Source: Enoplolaimus lenunculus (lineage: Eukaryota > Nematoda > Enoplea > Enoplida > Thoracostomopsidae). From it: a stretch of DNA of 64,000 nt. The stretch spans positions 182,444 to 246,443 of the forward strand of contig JASANG010000879.1 in the NCBI GenBank assembly GCA_030248215.1. The letters run 5' to 3'. A program made the translations under genes and the position numbers. Below, piece by piece: positions 14,529 through 23,593 of this stretch. Each line of letters starts with the position of its first letter. Within the stretch, counting starts at the first letter, position 1. The notes beneath the pieces were generated by a model that did not search any database, was not told where the DNA came from, and saw only the letters and a list, made by a program, of their open reading frames with translations.

Positions 14529-14773
14529 AGAATACATGGCTTTTTGGGAAAACTTGCGGTAAAGGCTGGAGACCTTGGATTTTTGTGGTCTTGTGGCGAG
14601 ACTACACAGAATCTAGACGTTAAGTGCACCGGACGGCTGGAAAAAGAGCCACGCCAATTAGGACATATACCACGTGCCGTAATTGTGTGTATTGGGTGGG
14701 GCATTAAACATTTACCCGGCTGCGTTAGTGAATTAGGGCAATAGCTTGCTCGGGAAAGAACAAAAACTAAATG

Positions 14774-15144
14774 GGCGCATGTATAGAACAGGACCGGATC
14801 GTTTTCCAGCGGCGCTGTAATAGAGTCAGTTTAAGCTCTATAGACTAACTTTTTTTGCTAGTCTAAGGCTTTAGGCTTAGACTTAGGAATAGGCTCATTC
14901 TTACGCTTTAGGCTTAGGCTTACACTCAGGCTTAGGAATATGCCTATGCCTGGGCCCGTAACCAAGTGGGGCAGGGTTCAGCTCCCCTGGAAAAATTTTA
15001 GCACCCCTAGTAAATTTTCAACCTTGCTTGCAAGTCATAAAAACCCTTGAATACCAAACCTAAAAAAGTTTTAGCCCCCCCTCGCAAGATGAGCTGGCTA
15101 CGAGCGTGCTTATGCTAGTGTTCCGGCACTGTTCTATACATAGG
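14774..15144. mobile_element. Family A MITE, copy 2, split by a family E insertion
   Basis: The left part, from GGGCGCATGTATAGAACAGG, runs through TTAGGC hexamers to about 14951. The right part, from about 15106, resumes with GCTTATGCTAGTGTTCCGGC and ends with the family A terminus CTGTTCTATACATAGG. The 154-bp segment between them is family E. The sequences flanking it (GCCTATGCCT and GCTTATGCTA) resemble a duplicated target. Confidence 0.7.
14952..15105 (+). mobile_element. Family E short repeat, nested in family A
   Basis: It starts GGGCCCGTAACCAAGTGGGG and ends GGCTACGAGC, an imperfect inverted repeat. It is similar to 53886-54042 and, in the opposite orientation, to 54990-55130, sharing CTGGAAAAATTTTAGCACCC, CTTGCAAGTCAT and AACCCTTG blocks. 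Confidence 0.6.
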
Positions 15145-15409
15145 CTACTAAAAGCAAGAACGCGACAATAACTTTTCGGTCTATCTTTCATTTAAAGTTA
15201 CTGAGTTGAATAATTTCATCAAATATGTGAGAAAAACAGTTTTTCTATTGATTTGAGCGCTGAAGTAAATAAAGCATGAGAGAAGAGAGGCTGTAATATA
15301 TCGAAAGTATTGACAAGTTGCATCTTGCTAGAATTTAATTTGGTTTGAATATGTTCCAGACAGTGCAAATTTCGACCGACATCAACTGTAAAATTCATTT
15401 GGGCAAAGT

Positions 15410-15633
15410 TTTTACACATTGTTATCATTTAATGAGGTGCTTAATAGTTTAAATTTTAGAAAAATTTGCAGTCCAGCATCAACGTTGTTTTGCCACAATA
15501 TTAATGTCAAAATTTAATAGTATTTTACACATTGTTATCATTTAATGAGGTGCTTAATAGTTTAAATTTTAGAAAAATTTGCAGTCCAGCATCAACGTTG
15601 TTTTGCCACAATATTAATGTCAAAATTTAATAG
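15410..15633. repeat. Two-copy perfect tandem duplication, 113-bp unit
   Basis: The block starting TTTTACACATTGTTATCATT recurs 113 bp downstream, and both copies end in AAATTTAATAG. No difference was found by eye along the unit, so the duplication is recent or homogenised. It lies just upstream of the p62-like gene. Confidence 0.85.
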
Positions 15634-15879
15634 CAATAACTGTTTAATATTTAATCTTAGTAGTACAATTGACGAACCCTTTTTGACATGAAGATTCTGA
15701 ATTTAGTTGTATAAATAATTATATATTATTATATACGTGTTCGATAATTTAGTTGCTAAACCGATTCAGCCGAGATATTTCTACGTACCTTGTCTGTCTA
15801 ACCCTTTCAGGGACTGCTTGTTAACGCTTTAGCTATTTATACTGTAGAAATACGGAAAAAAGAGAAAGCACAACCGAGT

Positions 15880-18800
15880 ATGTTTGCAGATAAAAGTCGA
15901 TCGCGATTCAAAGATATGCAAATTTGCGTCAAAGTCTATTATTATCCACCACGCGATGCGACGACACGTTGTAGTATCACAGGACAATCTAGCGCCATCA
16001 GCAATAGCATTGGAGGTCAAGAAATACGCCGGTTCACATTCAAAGCAACTGAACCTGGAACTTGTGGAACTGAGAAAGACAGTTTATTTCAAAGTTTGGT
16101 TGATCGAATTAAAGCCGTCTATCATGGCCTCAACTTACGCGATTATAATTTGTGCTGGAAAGGTAAGTTGTGCCAATTTAACCATTGGCCAAGTTATTTC
16201 ATTAAAATTTTGTGTCGGTTGTTTTTATTGGCTATAAATTCAACTACGGCCTACAATTCAAGATATACTGTAGAAATGCTGATGAAAATGCTTAATACGG
16301 ACGAACTGCTGTGTAGTAGCAACTGGCGGCAATAACTTAAACTGTCATAATACAGTGCGTTTCCATCGAAAATTTCAAAGCTAAACTTTTTTCATGCATT
16401 TTTGATGACAATAAAGTTTTAGGCCCTGGCTCACGTAGAGAACATGTTCCTGTCAAAATGTGAAAATAATTACCAAAAAAAACAGGGTATAGGGATTTTG
16501 TGTAATTGGAATTTTATCCGAAAACTTAGGATTTCGAAAAAATATATTTTTACGGTTATCTTTTTGACTCGCGATTTTAAAGAATTTGAACCTAGGGCAA
16601 ATTAGGATATTTACTCAGAAATTGGAAGGAGCCTGTTATATATGTCGTAGGCCGATCTGCTATTTAGGCCAAATAACGATAGTAAGATGTATCAAAACAG
16701 CAGTGATGTAAAACTACCGCTAATTGGTTAACGATGTTGCGTCTGCCCAAATAGTCAAATCTGATTGGTCGATAAGTTTAATAGCAGTGTAGCCTAGGCG
16801 AAGCTGCTATTACACAAAATAACAGATTGGCCTAGGCCAAGAGGTAATTGGCCTGAATAGCAGATTGGCCGACGAAATATACATGGCCTCGGTTACTTGT
16901 GTTTCTAGATGAAGATGGCGATTATGTCGTATTTTCGAGTGATGACGAACTACGTGTTGCAATGAACGGTATCACCGATAACACATTGCGAGTATTTGTT
17001 AGAGGTATTAATTAAAATTTATTCGTTGCAGTGTTTTTGCTTGTTTCTAAACCTTAGCTCTGGGTCCTTATTTTCAAATCTGCGCAGCGCCTATCACCAG
17101 ATCTTGATAGGTCTTGTAGTTTTCGAACCAGTGAGTGGTGGGATTCAAAATTCAGCACATTTTTCGCATTTGAATGGTCCTACTTGTACGCCAAGTAGTA
17201 ATTTCGCAATTCCACTAGTTCGTCAGATTGAAAACCTAGTGCTAACTAACTGGTGATGCGTGCTACATACATTTGAGATTACGGGCACTGGAATGCAAAT
17301 AGCACCTATCGCAATCAGAAAACCAATAAGTGACGTTTTTACGATTTAGATAGCTTGCGTTTTTCAGCATATGTCGGTCCGTTTAAGTGTTGTCTAGGCG
17401 TTCATGGACGTATGCCCAGTGGTTCAAACTAGTGAATCCAGTTATTTCTGTTAAATGATGACAGCTGTAAGCTCGTATCAGGTGAAAGAGAAACAACATG
17501 TCAGTACTTGTGTCGCAGAAGAGATGTCATAAGAATTATACCCACAGATATCTTTAAAATGATTAAAAATAGGTCGTTTTTCTGTTTCAGAACTGAAAAG
17601 TTAAACAAAATTTCTCGCTCGCTTCGCAATCGCGCAAACTGCAATGTTTTGTGTTCGATGTTTATCTTCCTAAAATCCAAACTTAGCTTTCAAATGTGGA
17701 CGTCGTTAAAAAAACTTGAACGCAACACATAAAATTACGATTCAGTTTTAAAATTGCAGAAAAAGATTTCTTACCTCAAACGTCGGCAGGAATTCTTGTT
17801 AATTCACAAGGCGCTGGATATCATAGTACTAATGCAACTCCGCTAAATCGTTCAAGTTCACGTTGGACAGTCCATCATGCAAACTATAGTCAGCATCCGC
17901 ATCATTTACCACACCATCATGCTCATGGTAATAATACTTATCAAAACTACAACGGCTCCGCAGGCGGAATAAGCGTTGCAAATTCAAATTATCATCATAG
18001 ATCTGCAGCAGAAGATCTTGCGAACAGCGAGCAACACGTCGAACGTGATTCGGTCGGCTCAAGCAATAAGGCAAGACGAAATTGGCTGTTTGCAATATAT
18101 TTAATGCGATACAAAGTCTGAAGTTATAATTTTGCACATGATTAACTCCTACTGTTCTCTTGTTAATTATGGTGGTTTGCCCACTGGGTGACAGTTAGTG
18201 CGATACAATTTCTGAAGCGATATTTGCGCTAATTCCTTCTGTGCCCTTGTTACTTATGAGGTATTGCCCCCTGGGAGACAGGTAGACTGTTAAAATTAGG
18301 GACTGGAAGACTAAGGATTAGGCTCAGGCTTATGATTAGGCTTAATTTTAGGCTTCCGCTTAGGTTTAGGCTTTGAGGGTAGGTTTAGTCTGCAGGGTTC
18401 TTATAATTAACTTGGGCGAGACGTTTCATCGGTAAGTAATATATCTTCATGCAAGCGAACAGTCGCAAAACAATTGTATTTTTCTTATGAAACGATTAAT
18501 TTATCAAGTAACATTGTTTAGCCTTGGATCATGTTTATGAGTATAATTTATGCGTTCAATTCATTATTTCCTTATTGCAAAATCGTGCAAAAATTATTTT
18601 GTTTGCCGTTACTCCACGTGTGTGGGCGAAGCAGCTAGGTACATTAACTTAGAATTGATCAGCATAATTGGTTGGTAAAAGTGACAGATGGCTGTGCAGC
18701 AGAGATGGAGCGGGCCTGGGAAAAATGCGGCCGGGCCAGATCGGCCGGACACTACCATCCCGTCGAGCCTGGCCGGGCCGGCCGGTGTGTTTCACCAGAT

Positions 18801-21730
18801 GAAATTTTTGCGGACAGCGCTACGTTTAGCTGGAATACGACAATCAGAAACAAATTATTTTCTGATGAGGCCTTGACTGTAACTAGAATGTATATTTTTG
18901 CCGCCGTTGTGATCTAAGCGACATGTCATCAAAAACGTATATATGTGTTGGAAACCAAAAATCACTATGACTTTGTCACATGTTACTTTAAGTGGCGTCC
19001 AGGTTTCTGGTAGGTCTATAAAAGAGTAGGTTTAGATTCTAGATTATATTTTTTCTCACGCTTAGGCTTGGGCTTAGGCTTAGGCTTAGGAACTCATTTT
19101 TGCAACGCTTAGGCTTAGGATTAGGAATACGCTTAATTTACTGTTACGCCCATTAAAGTAACAATGGTCAGGACTTCTATAACAAACACCAAGCAATGTT
19201 ACTGCAAGAAATAATATCACGTGATAAATTTTAATGAAAAACCATTTCATGACATCTTAATTTTCGGTTTAGTACAAAAGTTTTGCTATAAAGAACATGT
19301 TTGCGGCCGGCTATGCCGTCTGTACCGGTTGTACCGCGCTAGTTTCTCTTTTGCTGTGTCCCTACACCGACAGTTCGAATCCCATCGCATCCGCAGCAAA
19401 ATTTTTGTGAGCGAACTTTTGTGGTGATTAAAATTAGTGTAGAAATGGTTTGAAAATTTTTTTTTCAGATAGCATCATCAGAAGAAGAGTCACCAAGCTC
19501 TTCTCCGCTAACAACCATATCGTGTTTTAAGTGTGGCGGCGAAGGCCGGGGCGTCTGGTATAAATGCACTGTGTGCTCTAATTTATATCTATGTTCGGCG
19601 TGTGAAAATCGCGGATCGCACGATCAGCATATCATTATTCGCCTTCCTGTTGGTAGTACGCCGCCTATTGGTAATGCTGGCACAAATGTGTTAGATTTCG
19701 CCTCAGTCGGCCAGTCACGTTTGCCGTCCGGAAGCAGCGGTGCGACCGCACAAGATCAAAGGTAATAACTGGTAAGTTACTCTCGCATTTGGAAATTTAT
19801 TAAAAATATTGAATGATTGTGGGGTGAGAGTCATCGTCTTCATTTTAAGTCAGAATTAACAGAAGTCTATATCGTTAATTAGAGTCTATAATAAATAAAA
19901 GACAAAAGTCTAAATTGAAGTCAATAAATATCAAGTACACTCATTAGACTACGTAATTGGTTCTTAGGGTAAATAAGTTTCAGTATTAAATTTGATTACT
20001 CAAAGAGGTATTTCAGCTATGTTCGCAGAAGTGCAGCATACTTAAGGTTTAAAACTACATTACTAATTAACTTACTTATATTATAGAGAATGAAGTGAAA
20101 AACACTTGGTTGAAATATCAGAATGGTGCGTAGAAAAAAATAACAGTCCTTATGTGAATAGCAAGGGATAGCGTATGATTATCATCAACAGAGACAAAGT
20201 AAATATCAGCGCCCTTTATTTTCTGGTCACGAGAGTAAGCTCTGTTTCAGGAGCACAAGAGCGCAACAGCAAGCCCGCAAGAAAAAAGTTCGCATAACTC
20301 GACGCACAAAATCGGCAGAGTCATGCCATAGGCAGCAACCTGGCGGTCAAACTCTGCAAGATGCTACTACAATTACCGGCATTCTGTCGCGAAAATATTC
20401 CTATACTAGCAGTCCTGAAAATCGTGTATTTAACGTTTACTCACGCCTATCTCCTGATCAATCAAAAATTACTACAATACACAAAACGCTTTGCATATCG
20501 GCAAATACAGCTAAAATATGCGAACAATCGCAAATCCATAATCTTAAACGGCAAATTTCCAGCTATCACTATGAACCACAGTGTGCTAATTTAAAATCCA
20601 ATGCTAGTATGCAAACTTTTTACAAAGAAAGACCCGTTGTTTCATCAAAACAACCGAGTATTAATAAACCAAGATGTTCCACAGCCTTACCAAGCATTAA
20701 TTATGGTCATGTCGTTTTGCATTGCCCTGTGTCTGATACCAATTCTTCTGAAAAATTACACGATTCTTATATTGAGGCGACAAGGCAACTCCATCGCATA
20801 CCTGGCCCGAATAATTTAGTTTGTCACAAGTCACTTAATCAAACATCAGCAAGTTCAAGCAAACATTCAGAATTGAGCACAAACAAAGCCTCGTTCGAGC
20901 AAAATTCAACTAACCAATTAAAACCAACCATTAGTAGAATGAAGCGTTTCAACTGCGAATCAGATGTTTCCGTAGATCCGGTAAAACAAGTAACCAACAA
21001 TCAACTAAAAGAAACTACTGACGCGTCCAAAAAATTAACCAATGAACACGAAGCGAAGCAATCTGTGGAAACATATAGCTATAACGAAGAACAGTTGCGT
21101 TTCATTGACCAAGATACATGCTCTTTGCAATCAACAGAGGAAGTTATTGATAAAGGAAGCCACGATGAAACTTTGCCGAACAAGAAAACCAACACAGTGT
21201 CCTTACAGGATTGGCAACTCCAAACCAATGGCCGCAAAAGCTCGTTAAGTACATTTTCTAAGGAAAAAACGAAATTTTTTCGTAATTATCTTCCAGCCGA
21301 AAGCGATAACGATAAGTTGCCTTGGAATAAAATTTCCCGTAGCGCTCAAGCTGAGTTTAGTCCTCTCAAGTGTCCTGGTTTCTTTGCAAATTCGAAATTG
21401 GAACGCGACATTGCTGCTTATGTTGCAACAGTAGGAAACGAACGTTCAAATAATAGCACTCCTGTGTTTACGTCTCCGGCCTGCGAAAAATGCCCATCAA
21501 ATGGTGATTCTTTGGATTCGCTGCTAATGGAGAAACTCGATGTTACGTGTCAGACGTCAGAAATTACACAAACATATCAGTCTTGTGGGCTTCCGCTAGC
21601 TTCTTCAGAATTGGTCGACGCTATTTCAGCAAACAGTGAGATAAACAACGCCGCTGGCTCGCTTCCAATGTTGTTCTTTTGCTGGCTGTTTGCGTTATAT
21701 TCACTGTTGAATTCAGCAAATAATGTTTAA
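15880..21730 (+). CDS. SQSTM1-like: p62/sequestosome-1-like selective autophagy receptor (5 exons)
   Basis: Exons by reading frame and splice sites: 15880-16162, 16909-17004, 17760-18070, 19469-19761 and 20251-21730. Phases join and give 820 residues. Family role: p62 self-assembles through PB1, binds ubiquitinated cargo and links it to LC3/Atg8 on autophagosome membranes. Visible here: a PB1 domain (about residues 15-126) with the basic EIRRF motif in exon 1 and the acidic stretch DEDGDYVVFSSDDEL at the exon 1/2 junction. Both match human p62, so head-to-tail PB1 stacking is expected. A linker (127-230) holds a His-rich run. A ZZ zinc finger (247-293) has C249, C252, C263, C266, C272, C275, H281 and H284. 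A long Ser/Thr/Asn-rich tail follows. WNKI at 686-689 after acidic residues is a candidate LC3-interacting motif. No C-terminal UBA domain was recognised; the protein ends in a short hydrophobic stretch. The intron after exon 3 uses a GC-AG splice site. The start ATG at 15880 is the first in frame before PB1; an earlier exon is not excluded. Confidence 0.9.
16637..16882. mobile_element. Inverted-repeat MITE in p62 intron 1 (family K)
   Basis: Imperfect terminal inverted repeats of about 33 bp: the left end reads CGTAGGCCGATCTGCTATTT and the right end complements CGTCGGCCAATCTGCTATTC. The interior repeats CTGCTATT and GGCCTAGG motifs. It ends 26 bp before exon 2, so the 3' part of intron 1 is largely element-derived. 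Confidence 0.7.
17085..17281. mobile_element. Family G MITE in p62 intron 2
   Basis: It shares GCCTATCACCAG, GATAGGT, ATTCAGCACATTTTTCGCAT and CTAACTGGTGAT with family G copies at 29.5 and 41.4 kb. The right end GCTACATACATTTGAGA is a recognisable terminus. The left terminus is eroded. Confidence 0.6.
18975..19169. mobile_element. Family A MITE, copy 3, in p62 intron 3
   Basis: This is the subfamily with ends CACATGTTACTTTAAGTGGCG and the inverted GCCCATTAAAGTAACAATGG. The interior carries consecutive TTAGGC hexamers on the + strand. The flanks ATGACTTT and AGGACTTC match at 6 of 8 bases. Confidence 0.7.
19300..19400 (+). repeat. tRNA-like (B-box) sequence in p62 intron 3
   Basis: AGTTCGAATCC at about 19373 is a perfect tRNA B box. 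GGCTATGCCGTCTGTACCGG upstream is a weak A box at a spacing seen in class II tRNAs. The flanks do not form an acceptor stem. A tRNA-derived SINE fragment is the simplest reading. Confidence 0.3.
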
Positions 21731-23232
21731 AACAACCAACAAGTTAAAACCCTAATTTTACACCTATTGCAATTGTTGACCTGTGTTGTATATATTTCGT
21801 TTTTCTGGACTTAAATAATTTGTTTTGTTTTTAAATCTTAGACTCAAATTGACCACGACGATCGCTCGAAACCCTCGGTTCACGAAAATATTTATTTGTG
21901 CGGCTGACATTTGTATTATGCGATATCCATACGCGTCGATAGGCAAGTACAACAGAGCCCAAATTTTACTCCTGGAATCCCTGAGCATTTTTTATATCTA
22001 TGAATATTGATTAAAAAATTGGAAATTTGCAAGTTTGCCTGATTATTTAAAGCATTTTGAAACTGGATCCTTATTGAAATGCTGCGGTTGAATCAGCACT
22101 CAATATTTGAGAATGTTGGCTTTGATGTTAATATTTAATATTTTAATAAATTTTTTATAAATTTTAAACCTGCATTATTTAAACATTGACACTTGCTTTG
22201 CACTTGAGGATTCCGCAAAAATTTATTAGACTGAAATGTTGAAATTATTGTAAAAATAATTTCTTTCAATTTTGATATGTTTACCTCAAAAATTAAGTTG
22301 GAAATTTGTTCGAACGATTAAATTTCTAAAATTGATGCCGTTCTTTGAATTTTGTGATCCGCTGCTTGAAATTCCATGTAACAACTTTGCTGTGCAACAT
22401 AATTCTAGGAAAACTACTTAAAATTTACAGTCAAATTCTGTTATTTTTTGTTATATTATTGATATCTTGTTGGTTCATCAGGGGTACATTTGTACGTTCT
22501 TCCGTTTGCCTCTTGAGGCGGCTTCAAAAATGGCTCACTGGATCTGGTGGGATTCAGCATTCGCAGGTCGGGCCCTTGTATAAATCAGGGGCGGACGGCT
22601 GCACTGCGGTACTGCCATATAAAACGTTTAAGCTTCTGACTAACCTTGTTGCTTAGGCTTAAACTTAGAACGGCACTAAACCAAAATGAATGGTCTTTAG
22701 CTTTAGTCAACCGTCCAATAGTTAACTTCTGTGAACAAAGTATTAATAAAATTACGCTAGCTTATCAATATCTATTTGTGTAAACAAAAATTCTTCCATT
22801 ATCAGAAACATTTCAAAACTGCACAAACACACGTGTGTAGACGCATTTAATTTGTGAGCTCACCTGCAAATTGCAAAATGCAAATACGTTCTTGTTTGAT
22901 ATTTATTTGTCAAGTAAAATCTTTAAAAAGAAACACTGCATTGTGTTGTAACAACATTGTTATCTGTTAATTGGTTTTGCGACCTAAGTCGAATATCTAA
23001 TCCCGAAGTGATGGTTGAGAGCCTAAATGACTCTTGTTTAAATAAAAACAAAGTCTTAATCTATTAGAGAAACGTAAAAAAGCTATACGAAAGAAAATGT
23101 AAGTTTACTTTTTTGTAGTCCAATGTAACACGGGCCAGGCATAAAACTAACATGGGATTCCAAATCGATAAAAGTGTAATATATATACACAAATTGGAAC
23201 ATTTATCGGCGATGGGTGTGCTTCCAACTTGC
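21731..23232. other. Intergenic region between the p62-like gene and GST1
   Basis: There is no recognisable gene. A possible p62 polyadenylation signal, AATAAA, lies at 22145-22150, about 415 bp past the stop. An isolated family A end, GGGCCCTTGTATAAATCAGG, lies at about 22567, with no second terminus. The remainder is AT-rich with nothing recognisable. Confidence 0.5.
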
Positions 23233-23434
23233 GGCCAATGTAAAAAACTGGGGTGGAACATTATTATAACGCATATTCCTAAGCCTAAGCCTAAGTCTAA
23301 GCCTAAACCTAAGTGTAAAAATGAGTTTATTCCTAAGCCTAAGCCTACGCCAAGCAAAAAATCAGTCTAAATCTTAAGCTTGCTCCATTCTTTTCCCACA
23401 AAAAAACGTTCTGTCCTTGATGCTTACATGGGTC
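23233..23434. mobile_element. Family A MITE, copy 4, 160 bp upstream of GST1
   Basis: The left end is GGCCAATGTAAAAAACTGGG and the right end TGCTTACATGGGTC. The flanks CAACTTGC (23225-23232) and AAACTTGC (23435-23442) match at 7 of 8. Two blocks of CCTAAG hexamers fill the interior. Its place just before the GST1 start codon puts it in the probable promoter region. Confidence 0.85.
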
Positions 23435-23593
23435 AAACTTGCTACTGGTTTCCGGCGTACTAATAACCGCTCCAAGTAATTCTATAAAATGGTGTTTCTT
23501 AAAGGTAAAAATTGAAGCTTTATGTTAACAAATACTAACATTTCAAGCTTCTAAGATTCACTCTAGCATAGATTCTATAAAAAACCTGAAAAT

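Larger units (their letters stand above)
1..15879. other. Gene-free, repeat-bearing region left of the p62-like gene
   Basis: I could not assemble any multi-exon gene here. Open frames are under about 110 codons, as expected by chance in AT-rich DNA, and none shows a recognisable domain. Identifiable content is listed separately: family A copies at the two ends, the inverted-repeat element at 3450-4127, one family G element, a tRNA-like sequence near 6.5 kb, a family F repeat near 7.3 kb, a family B fragment near 7.9 kb, and tandem repeats near 14.4 and 15.5 kb. Degenerate TTAGGC-like stretches also occur near 2.4, 6.3, 9.85 and 11.4 kb without clear ends. The rest is AT-rich sequence in which I see nothing. 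Confidence 0.6.
18071..19468 (+). other. p62 intron 3 with GC donor and mixed repeats
   Basis: The donor is AAG|GCAAGA and the acceptor TTTTTTTTCAG|ATA. The exon frame stays open across this join and no GT donor in the right phase is better. Near the donor (18107-18290) is a degenerate two-unit repeat of about 90 bp sharing GCGATACAA and TGACAG/AGACAG motifs. At about 18700-18800 there is a GC-rich patch with GGCCGGGCC and GGCCGGCC palindromic motifs, unlike the AT-rich surroundings. A degenerate TTAGGC tract lies at about 18300-18390. Confidence 0.65.

Noticed and set aside
15884-16237. Second open frame overlapping p62 exon 1
   Set aside because: It is a frame shadow of the PB1-coding exon; only the first frame continues correctly into exon 2.
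23152-23370. Lys/Pro repeat open frames such as those at 23.2, 24.2, 25.1 and 31.6 kb
   Set aside because: They are translations of the CCTAAG/TTAGGC hexamers in family A MITEs.
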